The position numbers and the translations under genes were made by a program. A stretch of DNA of 64,000 nt from Bacteroidales bacterium 6E (GTDB lineage Bacteria > Bacteroidota > Bacteroidia > Bacteroidales > Prolixibacteraceae): NCBI GenBank assembly GCA_001270045.2, contig DF970667.1, positions 147,975 through 211,974 on the forward strand, given 5' to 3'. Numbering within the stretch: position 1 is the stretch's first letter; every line of letters begins with the position of its first letter. Of this stretch, positions 7,972 through 17,197 are shown one piece after another. A model generated the notes under the pieces. It searched no databases. It saw only the letters and a list, made by a program, of their open reading frames with translations, and was not told the DNA's origin.

Positions 7972-9048
7972 ATGTTTAAAAGAGTGAAACTCCAATTATT
8001 GGCCTGTATCATTATTGTATGGGCTTTTGCATCTTGTGCCCCAAAGGACCAGGTATCTCCCGAGGTCATCCGCCGGGTACACATTGCCCATCCACTAGCT
8101 CAAAACGCAGTGTCGGCCCATGAACTCACGGGAACTATCAGGGAGGCTGCCGAAATGAACCTTGCCTTCCGTGTAGCTGGTCCCATCAAACGCATTCTTG
8201 TAAAAGAAGGGGACCATGTCCGCGAAGGAGAACTGGTTGCCGAAATCGATCCACGCGATTATGAAATCCAGCAAGCGGTATATCAGGCACAATACGACCA
8301 GGTCAAAGCCGAATTTGAACGCCTGACCGAACTCAACAGCCGGAAAAGCGTTGCCGATAACGATTACGAGAAAGCGGTTTCGGGAGAAAAAATGCTCAGG
8401 ATGAAACTGAAAAATGCAGAAGACCAGCTCCGGGATACCAAGCTTTACGCCCCTTTCTCCGGTTATATCCAGACGGTAAAATACGAGGAGGGCGAACTGG
8501 TCAATACGGGCATGACCATCGCTGCGCTGATCAACGTAAAATCATTCTTGGTGGAAGTCGACCTTCCCATGGCATTGTTTATCCAAAAAGATTCCTTTTC
8601 GGACTTCTCGTGCACCCAACCACTGGTTTCAGATTCTGTCTTTCCCCTCCGCCTGGCTGGTTACCGCATGAAAGCCAATAACAGCCAATTGTACAGGGCT
8701 ACTTTCAGTCTGGATCCCGGACAGGACCGGCGGCTGGCCCCGGGAATGCCAGTAACCGTTACAATTCATATCAAAAACCAGGATGACCAGACACTCTCCA
8801 TCCCATTGAAAGCTCTCTGCCACGAAGGTGACAAGTCGTTTGTCTGGCTTTTTGATCCCTCATCCACAACCGTCAAAAAGCAGGAGGTAGAGACCGGGGA
8901 AATGGCTGGCAACGGACAAATCCGCATACAGTCGGGCTTGTCTGCGACAGATGAGATCGTGGTATCAGGCATTCAGGTCATGCAGGAGGGCATGAAGGTT
9001 GAAAGGATCGAGCCTGCTTCCGAAACTAATGTGGGAGGACTGTTGTGA
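7972..9048 (+). CDS. RND efflux periplasmic adaptor (membrane fusion protein), lipoprotein
   Basis: 358 residues with an SPII signal (lipobox FASC) followed by the biotinyl-lipoyl halves 'AGPIKRILVKEGDHVREGEL' and 'DTKLYAPFSGYIQTVKYEEG' around a short helical hairpin (~105-155), then beta-barrel and membrane-proximal domains. It links the inner-membrane pump to the outer-membrane channel. The ATG at 7972 is chosen over a TTG at 7948. Its stop overlaps the pump's ATG by one base (TGATG), so the tripartite system is co-translated. Confidence 0.93.
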   Translation: MFKRVKLQLLACIIIVWAFASCAPKDQVSPEVIRRVHIAHPLAQNAVSAHELTGTIREAAEMNLAFRVAGPIKRILVKEGDHVREGELVAEIDPRDYEIQQAVYQAQYDQVKAEFERLTELNSRKSVADNDYEKAVSGEKMLRMKLKNAEDQLRDTKLYAPFSGYIQTVKYEEGELVNTGMTIAALINVKSFLVEVDLPMALFIQKDSFSDFSCTQPLVSDSVFPLRLAGYRMKANNSQLYRATFSLDPGQDRRLAPGMPVTVTIHIKNQDDQTLSIPLKALCHEGDKSFVWLFDPSSTTVKKQEVETGEMAGNGQIRIQSGLSATDEIVVSGIQVMQEGMKVERIEPASETNVGGLL

Positions 9049-12000
9049 TGCAGATCACTGAACTGGTATTCAGGAAAAAGGCGATTTTCTATTTTCTGAT
9101 GGTGGCCATCGTCATCGGGGGGATTCTCTCCTTCCGCTCCATCAGCAAGCTGGAAGATCCCGAAATAGTCATCATGCAGGCCAGGGTGGTCACCATCTAT
9201 CCCGGGGCATCGGCCCATGAGGTGGAGCTTCAGGTCACCGATATCCTTGAAAACGAACTCAACACCCTCTCCGACCTGAACCTCATCATGTCGAAATCGG
9301 AGGACAATGTCTCCATGATCACTGTAGAGCTTGAGATGACGGTCCCCCAGGATGAAATCCAGCAACGCTGGGAGTTCATGCGCAGGAAGGTGGCTGCAGC
9401 GGCCAGGCAAATGCCGGCAGGCGCTCAGCCTCCCATAGTCATCGATGATTTCGGGGACGTATACGGGATGTTCTATGCCATGACCGCCAAGGATTTCCCG
9501 TATGAGGAAATGAACCGCCACGCCGAATATGTCAAGCGGGAAATGCTCGATGTTGAAGGGGTCAACAGGGTTCAGATTTATGGGAAACAGACACCCGTTG
9601 CCAATATCATTATATCGACAGAGACCATGGGGCGCATGGGAGTATTCCCGATCCAGATCATGTCGGCCATTGCCGGACAAAATAAGGTGGTCTATCCCGG
9701 TGTTCTTGAAAGTGGGGACCAGATGATCAGGGTCGATGTCAGCGACGAGATCAATGATATCGACGACTTACGCAACATCATGATCCAGGGGGTGCAGGGC
9801 GACCAGTTTCGCCTGGGCGACATTGCCACCATCGAAAACGATTACGCAAAGCCCCTACGAAACACCATGTATGTCAACAACGAAAAGGCACTGGCCATCT
9901 CCATCTCCATGGAGAGTGGCGAGAATATCCTGAATGTCGGCCAACGCGTTGAATCCCGGCTGGCAGAAATTCAAAACTATCTGCCGGCAGGTATTGAATT
10001 TGAAAAAGTCTTCTTCCAGCCCGACAAGGTGCGCGATTCCATCAATGGCTTTATGTGGAACCTGGTCGCTTCGGTGGCTATCGTGGTTATCGTATTGATG
10101 ATCACCATGGGACTGCGAAGCGGACTGATCATTGGAGCCGGTTTGGTACTGACGGTGCTGGCGACCTTCCCGATCCTGCTGGTGGCCGACGGGACACTAC
10201 AGCGCATTTCCCTGGGTGCCTTTATCGTGGCCATGGGGATGCTGGTCGACAATGCCATTGTGGTGATCGACGGCATCCTGGTCGACCTGCACAGGGGCAC
10301 CGACAGACCAACGGCCCTGACCCGATCGGCCCGGAGAACCGCATGGCCCCTTCTGGGAGCTACCCTCATTGCCGTAACTGCCTTCCTTCCGGTATATCTT
10401 TCAAAAGACACGGCAGGCACCTATGCACGCGACCTGTTTGTCGTGTTGTGTATTTCATTGCTGATCAGCTGGATCCTTGCACTCACCCAGGTACCCCTCT
10501 TTGCCGGGAAATTCCTGAAAGTCAAACCGGGCAGGGAAAACAGCCATTCACATGAAGGAGAGATGTACAAGGTGATCAGGAGTGCCCTCTCCTTTCTCAT
10601 CAACCATAAAATACCGACCATTGCGGTGGCTACCATTTTAATGTTACTGGCCGGGCTGAACGTAAAGAACATCAAAAACACATTCTTCCCCGACTTCAAT
10701 TACAATCAGGTATATATCGAATATATCCTTCCCGACGGCACCAATCCTACCCAGGTAAACAACGACCTGCACCAGATTACCGATCATCTGCTCGGTCTTC
10801 CGGAAGTACAGATGGTAGTCAGCAGCCATGGCATGACCCCTTCGAGATACTGCCTTGTCAGGGCCATCGGGGAAGCCGGTGACAATTACGGCGAACTGAT
10901 CGTGAATTTCGAGGACTACCCAACCATGGTCCACATGAAGCCGATCCTCGAACAATACCTGAACGCGAATTTCCCCGACGCCTACATACGGATCAGGAAA
11001 TACAACCTGTCGATCAAGGCATCCCACACGGTGGAAGTCGAATTCAGGGGACCCGATCCTGCCATTCTCCATGACTTGAGTCGTCGGGCCCAGGAAATCA
11101 TGCACCGTAATCCATACACCGACAAATACACCATAGGCGACGACTGGAATCCGATGGGGAAATCGCTGGTGGCCCAATACAGCCAGCAACTGGCCAGCCG
11201 GGCCGGAATCAGCCGATCGGATGTGAGCAATGCCCTGCTGGCCGCTACGTCAGGCATTCCCCTCGGAAACTACTATGATGGCCAGACAGAATACGGAATC
11301 CTGCTGAAAACCAGGAACAGCGACGGTTCCATCCCGCAAAAACTCGACGACATTCCGGTTTGGGGCATGCTCCCCAGCCTCAGTGGCATCCAACAGGATG
11401 ATGTTCAGGATGTCATCCTTGGGACCAAAACCATCCAGGAGCTGACCGGTGAGGTCATCAAACCACAACCCCTGAGTGCCGTAACCATGGGAACCAGTCT
11501 CGAGTGGGAGGAAACCCTGGTACGCCGGACCAACGGCCAGCGTTCCATTCAGGCACAATGTGACCCCATTGAAGGTGCCAGTCCGGCCCAGGTCCGTAAA
11601 TCAATGATGGAGGACATCGAAGCCATAGACCTTCCACCCGGATACACCTACGAGTGGGTTGGGGAATTTGAACTGCAGAAGAGTGCCCTGAAAAACATTT
11701 TCAGCTACCTCCCGGTATCGATCATGCTGATCCTGCTGATCCTCATGTTGCTGTTTAACGATGTAAAAAAGCCGCTCATCGTGCTGGCTGTCATTCCATT
11801 GACCGCAATCGGCATTGTGCCCGGACTGGTCCTCACAGGGTCACCGTTCACCTTCATGGCCATCGTGGGAGCCATCGGACTGTTGGGAATGCTGATCAAA
11901 AACTCAATTGTCCTGCTCGATGAAATCGAAAAGCAGATTGGCGAAGGCATCCCCAGATATACAGCCCTGGTGCAGGCAACCATGTCGAGAACCCGCCCGG

Positions 12001-12230
12001 TCATCATGGCTTCCCTCACGACCATCCTGGGGATGTTGCCGCTCTTCACCGACCCGATGTACAGCAGCATGGCCGTCACCATCATCAGCGGACTATTGAT
12101 CGGGACCATCATCACCCTGATATTCGTTCCCATTTTATACGCATTCTTCTTCCACATCGACAAACATGAAACGGAGCATCCGGCACCTTCCACCCCAAAA
12201 GATCCGTCGAACCAGAAATTTTACGCATAG
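9048..12230 (+). CDS. RND-family efflux pump (AcrB/MMPL-like inner-membrane transporter)
   Basis: A ~1060-residue pump with the RND layout: TM1, a large periplasmic porter loop, TM2-6, a second loop, TM8-12. Motifs include 'LEDPEIVIMQARVVTIYPGA', 'PAGAQPPIVIDDFGDVYGM' and the TM4 stretch 'GAFIVAMGMLVDNAIVVIDG'. The TM4 pair that is Asp-Asp in AcrB is Asp-Asn here (D401-N402), which occurs in some RND subfamilies and may alter proton coupling. An in-frame GTG at 9045 overlaps the upstream gene; ATG 9048 is preferred. It works with the adjacent adaptor and TolC-like protein; the substrate cannot be inferred. Confidence 0.95.
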   Translation: MQITELVFRKKAIFYFLMVAIVIGGILSFRSISKLEDPEIVIMQARVVTIYPGASAHEVELQVTDILENELNTLSDLNLIMSKSEDNVSMITVELEMTVPQDEIQQRWEFMRRKVAAAARQMPAGAQPPIVIDDFGDVYGMFYAMTAKDFPYEEMNRHAEYVKREMLDVEGVNRVQIYGKQTPVANIIISTETMGRMGVFPIQIMSAIAGQNKVVYPGVLESGDQMIRVDVSDEINDIDDLRNIMIQGVQGDQFRLGDIATIENDYAKPLRNTMYVNNEKALAISISMESGENILNVGQRVESRLAEIQNYLPAGIEFEKVFFQPDKVRDSINGFMWNLVASVAIVVIVLMITMGLRSGLIIGAGLVLTVLATFPILLVADGTLQRISLGAFIVAMGMLVDNAIVVIDGILVDLHRGTDRPTALTRSARRTAWPLLGATLIAVTAFLPVYLSKDTAGTYARDLFVVLCISLLISWILALTQVPLFAGKFLKVKPGRENSHSHEGEMYKVIRSALSFLINHKIPTIAVATILMLLAGLNVKNIKNTFFPDFNYNQVYIEYILPDGTNPTQVNNDLHQITDHLLGLPEVQMVVSSHGMTPSRYCLVRAIGEAGDNYGELIVNFEDYPTMVHMKPILEQYLNANFPDAYIRIRKYNLSIKASHTVEVEFRGPDPAILHDLSRRAQEIMHRNPYTDKYTIGDDWNPMGKSLVAQYSQQLASRAGISRSDVSNALLAATSGIPLGNYYDGQTEYGILLKTRNSDGSIPQKLDDIPVWGMLPSLSGIQQDDVQDVILGTKTIQELTGEVIKPQPLSAVTMGTSLEWEETLVRRTNGQRSIQAQCDPIEGASPAQVRKSMMEDIEAIDLPPGYTYEWVGEFELQKSALKNIFSYLPVSIMLILLILMLLFNDVKKPLIVLAVIPLTAIGIVPGLVLTGSPFTFMAIVGAIGLLGMLIKNSIVLLDEIEKQIGEGIPRYTALVQATMSRTRPVIMASLTTILGMLPLFTDPMYSSMAVTIISGLLIGTIITLIFVPILYAFFFHIDKHETEHPAPSTPKDPSNQKFYA

Positions 12231-12234
12231 AGTC

Positions 12235-13638
12235 ATGAAAAGAATCACCATAACACTTGTTTTACTGACAATACACATTAGTCTGGTTGCCCAGATCCGG
12301 CTCTCCCTCGAGGAGAGCCGCAGACTGGCACTCGAAAACAGTGAATCGGTCAGGATCGCGCAGATGCAGATTGAAAAGGCAGATGCGGAAAGGGTAGCCA
12401 TCAGGACAAACTACTTGCCGTCCCTATCGGCAAATGCCATGGGACTCTATTTGAACAAGGACATTGAGCAGGAACTGTATATGCCGACTGCCGTTCCCAA
12501 CCCCGTGACGGGAGAGTTGGTCCCCAATGTCATGACCCACCCTGTTACCGGTGAAGTGGTGGTAGGACCCGACGGCAACCCGGTTTTCAACATGTACGCC
12601 TGGATGCCCCTCGCCATCAGTCTTAAAGGCGCGTACCTGGCCGGAATCAGTCTTGAGCAGCCGATTTATACCGGGGGCAAAATCAATGCGGCAAACAAGA
12701 TGACCAGGATTGCCACCGAAATGGCTAACGAAAACCTGGAATGGACCCGTGCCAACACACTCTTTGAAACCGACCAGACATACTGGCTGTACGTTTCGGT
12801 ACAAGAGAAAGTCAAGTTGGCCGAATCCTATATCCTGCTGCTCGAAACCCTCGAAAACCAGGTAAAACATGCCTTCGAAACCGGAATGACCACCCAAAAC
12901 GAGCTATTGAAGGTAAGGGTAAAACACAACGAAGCACGATTACAACTCCAGAAAGCCCGAAGCGGCAGGGAGCTGACACGCATGGCCTTGTGCCGTGTTA
13001 TCGGACTACCATTTGATACCCAGGTCATAACCACCGATACGGTGCTTGTCGGGGAAGTCATCGCAACACCGGAATCCGGACTTGCCCAACTGCAGAACCG
13101 TCCTGAATATCGCCTCCTCCAGAAAAATACCGAGCTGGCCGAACAACAGCTAAAAATAGTCAGGGCCGATTTTCTGCCCACTGCCGGAATCAGTCTGGGA
13201 TTCAACCACATTGGCGGAATCGAGATCAGCGAAACAGACTACAACTCTTCCAATGCCAGCCTGATCGGATCGTTGAAAGTCCCGATTTTCCATTGGGGCG
13301 AAGGTCGCCAAAAGCAGCTGTCAGCCCAAAAAGACATTGAAATCAAGAAAGCCGAACTCGAAAAGAACGAAAAACTGCTCACCCTTGAAATGGAACAGGC
13401 ACGGCTTAACCTGGCAGATGCCCATATTCGGTTGGATATGGCCCGGGAGGCATTGTTGCAGGCTGAGGAAAACCTCCGGGTCGAAAAAGACAATTACGAG
13501 CTGGGGATGGGTGTGCTGTCCGATTTACTGGAAGCACAGACACAATGGCAAAATGCCCGCAGCGAGATTGTCGAGGCCGGGGCCGACCTGAAATTAAAGC
13601 AGACAGCATGGTTAAAAGCTTCAGGAAACCTGAAATAA
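12235..13638 (+). CDS. TolC-family outer-membrane efflux protein
   Basis: 467 residues with a signal peptide (MKRITITLVLLTIHISLVAQ) and two OEP repeats: 'IRLSLEESRRLALENSESVR' opens the first and 'LAQLQNRPEYRLLQKNTELA' the second, each with long amphipathic helices. Features such as 'EQPIYTGGKINAANK' are typical of Bacteroidota TolC-like proteins. It starts 4 bp after the pump stop, completing the adaptor-pump-channel operon. The upstream in-frame start at 12166 lies inside the pump gene and is rejected. Confidence 0.93.
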   Translation: MKRITITLVLLTIHISLVAQIRLSLEESRRLALENSESVRIAQMQIEKADAERVAIRTNYLPSLSANAMGLYLNKDIEQELYMPTAVPNPVTGELVPNVMTHPVTGEVVVGPDGNPVFNMYAWMPLAISLKGAYLAGISLEQPIYTGGKINAANKMTRIATEMANENLEWTRANTLFETDQTYWLYVSVQEKVKLAESYILLLETLENQVKHAFETGMTTQNELLKVRVKHNEARLQLQKARSGRELTRMALCRVIGLPFDTQVITTDTVLVGEVIATPESGLAQLQNRPEYRLLQKNTELAEQQLKIVRADFLPTAGISLGFNHIGGIEISETDYNSSNASLIGSLKVPIFHWGEGRQKQLSAQKDIEIKKAELEKNEKLLTLEMEQARLNLADAHIRLDMAREALLQAEENLRVEKDNYELGMGVLSDLLEAQTQWQNARSEIVEAGADLKLKQTAWLKASGNLK

Positions 13639-13716
13639 ATAGTATGATTCAAGTAAATTTGACGAAACAACCGGTTGTCTGTAAGAACCATTGAGGAAAC
13701 CATCTGACCGATTGAC

Positions 13717-14763
13717 ATGAACAACAAGGAACTACTCTTTATCAGTGACCTCTCCTCCTACAAGGGAAGGTATATCCTGTTCCGGTTGGGATCGGTCAGT
13801 GCCGTGGCCCTAGCATTTATGATGGTCTCGGCCAACATGCTGGCCGACAATGGCATCCAGTTGCCTGTCAGCCAATACATCCGTGTAATAATCGTATTCA
13901 ACATTGTCACCGAGATGAACGTCCTTCTCGATAACATTTCGGAAAGGTACTTCCCCATCCCTTCGCGCATCAAGTTACGGGTGTTGCTGCATTTCCTGCT
14001 GAGCCTGTTTATCGGATTCCTGGCCCTCCTCTATTTTGAGACCCAGATCCACAACGTGGAGGTGCTCCAGCAGCCTTTCACCTGGCTGATGTTTTCCTTC
14101 GGGCTGATCTTCGTATTCATCATTGTGGTCATCTCCCTCAGTCTGCGCATCATCAGCAAATGGATTCTCGCCCAGAAAGAAGTGGAAGAACTGAAACAGT
14201 TACAGCTGAAGAATGATTATAACGCACTGCAGGACCAGCTGAATCCCCATTTCCTATTCAACACCCTCAGCGTGCTGAAATCCATGATCATATATGACCA
14301 GAACCGGGCGGTTGACTTTACCCAGAACTTCACCGACACATACCGGTACGTACTCCAAAGTCGCGACCGGACCACCGTCAGCCTGGCCGAGGAGCTGGAG
14401 TTCATTCGTTCTTATGTCGGCCTGCACACCGAAAGGCTGGGCGAAGCTCTGAAGGTAATCTGGGCCATCAACCCTGAAGCTGAAAACCTGATGCTCCCGC
14501 CTTTGTCCCTTCAGTTGCTGGTCGAAAATGCCATCAAGCACAATGTGGCATCCCGTGAGGAGCCCCTGACCATCATGATCGGCACCGACGAGGATAGTCT
14601 CTTTGTGGAGAATAATTTCCAACCAAGAGACGTCTCCTATTCAACCTCGAAGGGATTAAGCAACCTGATTGCCAGATATGCCTTGCTGACCGACAGGAAG
14701 GTCATCATTGAACGCGACAATAAGAAATTCAGGGTAAAATTGCCTTTACTGAAAACCTCATGA
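13717..14763 (+). CDS. LytS-family sensor histidine kinase
   Basis: 348 residues: four transmembrane helices (~20-145), a short coiled linker, then a His_kinase domain with the phospho-acceptor motif 'LQDQLNPHFLFNTLSVLKS' (H178) and an ATPase region with 'LVENAIKHN' as the N box. It lies 78 bp after the TolC gene and overlaps its response regulator by 4 bp. No periplasmic sensing domain is visible, so the membrane helices probably sense the signal. Confidence 0.92.
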   Translation: MNNKELLFISDLSSYKGRYILFRLGSVSAVALAFMMVSANMLADNGIQLPVSQYIRVIIVFNIVTEMNVLLDNISERYFPIPSRIKLRVLLHFLLSLFIGFLALLYFETQIHNVEVLQQPFTWLMFSFGLIFVFIIVVISLSLRIISKWILAQKEVEELKQLQLKNDYNALQDQLNPHFLFNTLSVLKSMIIYDQNRAVDFTQNFTDTYRYVLQSRDRTTVSLAEELEFIRSYVGLHTERLGEALKVIWAINPEAENLMLPPLSLQLLVENAIKHNVASREEPLTIMIGTDEDSLFVENNFQPRDVSYSTSKGLSNLIARYALLTDRKVIIERDNKKFRVKLPLLKTS

Positions 14764-15533
14764 ACATGAAAGTCCTTATCATCGAAGATGAACCGCATAA
14801 TGCCCGGATGCTGGCCAACATGATGAATAAGCTTCGTCCTGAATGGGAAATCCAGGATATCCTCGAATCGGTGAAGCAAAGTGTCACATGGCTAAAGAGC
14901 CATCCCCAGCCCGAACTCATCCTGATGGACATCCAGCTCAGTGACGGAATTTGCTTTTCAATTTTCGAACAGACAACTGTCAGCAGTCACATCATTTTCA
15001 CTACCGCCTACGACAATTATGCCATCAGGGCTTTCAAGGTCAACAGCATCGACTACCTGCTCAAGCCCATCAAGGAATCGGAACTTGAGGCAGCCCTCCG
15101 GAAACTGGAGGAACAAAGGCATACTGATCCATCCGGATTTGTTGCCACAGGATTTGCCGAAATGTTACAGGCCATCAGGGAAGGCAGGAAGGAATACCGC
15201 AAGCGATTCATGATCTCGTCCGGGAATCGTTATTATAAGCTGAATACAAGCGACATAGCCTGCTTCACCAGCGAAAACAAAATCACTACCGCCATCACAT
15301 TCAACGGAGAAAGGCACATTGTCGACTTCTCGCTCGACAGACTGGAGGAAGAGCTCGACCCCGATCAATATTTCAGGGCCGACAGGAAGACCATCATCCA
15401 CATCGACCTGGTTTCCCGGTTCGAGGATTACTTCGGCAGTAAACTTGTCGTCAGGTTAAAACATCCCGTCAATGAAAAGATTACCATCAGCCGCCTTCGG
15501 GCCTCTGCTTTCAAGATCTGGGTGGGAAAATAG
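14760..15533 (+). CDS. LytTR-family response regulator
   Basis: 257 residues: receiver domain (~1-120) with acidic pocket E9/D10/E11, phospho-acceptor D57 in 'ELILMDIQLSDG', 'TAYDNYAIRAF' and 'DYLLKPIK'; then a LytTR DNA-binding domain (~155-255). Its ATG overlaps the kinase stop (ATGA). Placed just downstream of the efflux operon, it probably controls that operon, though no binding site was identified. A second ATG 6 bp in is an alternative start. Confidence 0.93.
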   Translation: MNMKVLIIEDEPHNARMLANMMNKLRPEWEIQDILESVKQSVTWLKSHPQPELILMDIQLSDGICFSIFEQTTVSSHIIFTTAYDNYAIRAFKVNSIDYLLKPIKESELEAALRKLEEQRHTDPSGFVATGFAEMLQAIREGRKEYRKRFMISSGNRYYKLNTSDIACFTSENKITTAITFNGERHIVDFSLDRLEEELDPDQYFRADRKTIIHIDLVSRFEDYFGSKLVVRLKHPVNEKITISRLRASAFKIWVGK

Positions 15534-15718
15534 TAATTTCAGGCATTTCAAGGATGATTTACAACGATTTGCCCATTAGGGCGAACCATTTTTGCATCCA
15601 TCTGTTTATTAGGAACATTATGAACCGGAATAATAATTATATTGAGGCCGGAATGGGTTCAGGACACCTTACCCAATCAGAAATCGTTCGTTTGAAATTC
15701 ATATTTAGATTTTAACTC

Positions 15719-16111
15719 ATGAGAAGAATTACACTTTTATTGGCAATATTTCTGGGCATCACTGCCATGTCATGCACCCAGACGACCAGCAAGGAAACCC
15801 AGCAGCCCTCACCGGCCGACCTGACCCAATTTCAGGTTAACAGGCTGAGACAGGATGCAGCCAATATTTCATCCAACGGCGCAGTGGCTATGCCGGTATC
15901 ATCGGCAGCCGTATCTCAAACACCGGTTCAGCCGGGAGCTACAGCCACACCGACCATCAATCCGCCACACGGACAGCCAGGGCATCGTTGCGACATCCCG
16001 GTAGGTTCACCCCTTCCGGTTGCACAGGCAGCCCCTGCCCAGCGACTCAACCCGCCACACGGGCAACCCGGTCACCGCTGCGATATCCCGGTAGGCAGTC
16101 CCCTGCCGTAA
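15719..16111 (+). CDS. Small lipoprotein with duplicated HGQPGHRCDIPVG peptide
   Basis: 130 residues with an SPII signal (lipobox AMSC), a low-complexity Ser/Thr/Pro/Gln-rich linker, and two near-identical copies of a ~20-residue peptide (residues ~80-99 and ~111-130) with core PPHGQPGHRCDIPVGSPLP; the second copy is the C-terminus. Each copy offers two His and one Cys (H-x5-H-x-C), which could bind metal or form a disulfide. I know the motif only as a recurrent C-terminal peptide of uncharacterised Bacteroidota proteins. It stands alone, followed by a hairpin repeat at 16127-16193. Confidence 0.75.
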   Translation: MRRITLLLAIFLGITAMSCTQTTSKETQQPSPADLTQFQVNRLRQDAANISSNGAVAMPVSSAAVSQTPVQPGATATPTINPPHGQPGHRCDIPVGSPLPVAQAAPAQRLNPPHGQPGHRCDIPVGSPLP

Positions 16112-16126
16112 GCTTCCTTTTCCAGT

Positions 16127-16193
16127 AAGATGACATCCTCTGAGAAGATGACATCCTCTGAGAAGATGACATCCTTCGCGAGGATGTCATCTT
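16127..16193. repeat. Tandem 18-bp repeats closing in a terminator-like hairpin
   Basis: AAGATGACATCC occurs at 16127, 16145 and 16163 (18-bp period, spacer TCTGAG), and the inverse GGATGTCATCTT lies at 16182-16193. The third copy pairs perfectly with the inverse over 12 bp (7-nt loop) and is followed by TT, so it can act as a terminator for the lipoprotein gene. The core matches the repeats at 33917-34006. Confidence 0.7.
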
Positions 16194-16505
16194 TTCCCTC
16201 CATCACACAACCAACTCCCATGCCCCTTCCCACCATTTCCATGTAATTTGTGTATGAACACCAATTATCTGTCATATGGGAAATGCCATTAATTGCATAA
16301 TAAACGCAGAATATATGCAAATGGCCATAAGTTGTACAAGACCTGGTCATACCTGACAAGGTAAATCCAATTAATTTGTTAATGCATAGTTTCAGTTTAA
16401 GTTTGGGACAAATTCCGGAAGAACCCTTTTTTTATTAACTTCATGGAAAGTTTCACCATGGGTGACACCTTCCATGAAGATGCCATCCTCAAATAACACA
16501 AGCTA
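16194..16505. other. Intergenic region, no gene seen
   Basis: AT-rich spacer before the DUF937 gene. A degenerate copy of the repeat core (GAAGATGCCATCCTC) lies near 16476-16490. No convincing coding frame or RNA structure is visible. Confidence 0.5.
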
Positions 16506-17090
16506 ATGGAAAATCTATTGCAAACTATCCTTGGACAACTGGATGACAATTCTATCCAGGCCATCTCCAAACAGACCCATGCAGCGCCAACCCAGGCAAA
16601 AAGTGCATTGGAAAGTGCCATCCCGATTCTCATGAATGCGCTGGCAAAGAACAGCAGCACACCCGACGGTGCAGCTTCACTGCAGAAGGCTATCGAAAGA
16701 GACCACGATGGTAGCATCCTCGACAACCTGGGCAGTTTTCTCAACAACCCTGAAGCGGCCAATGGTGCCGGAATCCTGAAGCATGTCCTGGGCAACAAGC
16801 GCCAGAATGTGGAACAGTACCTGAGCAAGGATACGGGCCTCGATGCATCTTCGGCTGCCAAAATCCTTGAAATGGCTGCCCCCATCGTCATGGGCTACCT
16901 CGGCAAACAAAAATCTGCCGGTGGCGGCGGCGGAGGCATTGGCGACCTTCTGAATGCTTACGTCAAACAAAGCGGATCACAGGGATCACAAAGCATGATC
17001 AACCAGTTGCTCGACCGCGATGGCGATGGCAGTGTATTGGACGATATTGCAGAACTCGGAATATCTTTCCTGAAAAAAAGGAAAAGATAA
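16506..17090 (+). CDS. DUF937 domain protein
   Basis: 194 residues. The N-terminal half matches DUF937: MENLLQTILGQLDDNSIQAI, a run of predicted helices, then 'GILKHVLGNKRQNVEQYLSK' and 'ILEMAAPIVMGYLGKQKS'. A Gly-rich linker (~140-146) precedes a second DG-rich element, 'LLDRDGDGSVLDDIAELG', echoing 'RDHDGSILDNLGSFL' earlier (~62-76). The two short D-x-D-G loops look calcium-loop-like, but this is only appearance. No signal peptide. Function unknown; single-gene unit with its own terminator. Confidence 0.8.
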   Translation: MENLLQTILGQLDDNSIQAISKQTHAAPTQAKSALESAIPILMNALAKNSSTPDGAASLQKAIERDHDGSILDNLGSFLNNPEAANGAGILKHVLGNKRQNVEQYLSKDTGLDASSAAKILEMAAPIVMGYLGKQKSAGGGGGGIGDLLNAYVKQSGSQGSQSMINQLLDRDGDGSVLDDIAELGISFLKKRKR

Positions 17091-17105
17091 AACGGTTGAT
17101 TACGG

Positions 17106-17141
17106 AAAAAGCCAGACTCCCAAAGGAAGCCTGGCTTTTTT
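17106..17141 (+). terminator. Rho-independent terminator after DUF937 gene
   Basis: AAAAAGCCAG pairs with CTGGCTTTTT around a 15-nt loop, ending in a T run 16 bp after the stop codon. The A-rich left arm makes it usable in both directions, so it may also serve the minus-strand gene ending at 17198. Confidence 0.85.
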
Positions 17142-17197
17142 GTAAATATTAGCTGCTTCTGACTGATGGGCAGCCTGAAGCGAAAAATCCTGAATCA

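Noticed and set aside
16127-16193. Short tandem repeats considered as a CRISPR array
   Set aside because: Repeats are 12 bp with constant 6-bp spacers, no unique spacers and no cas genes; a terminator hairpin explains them better.
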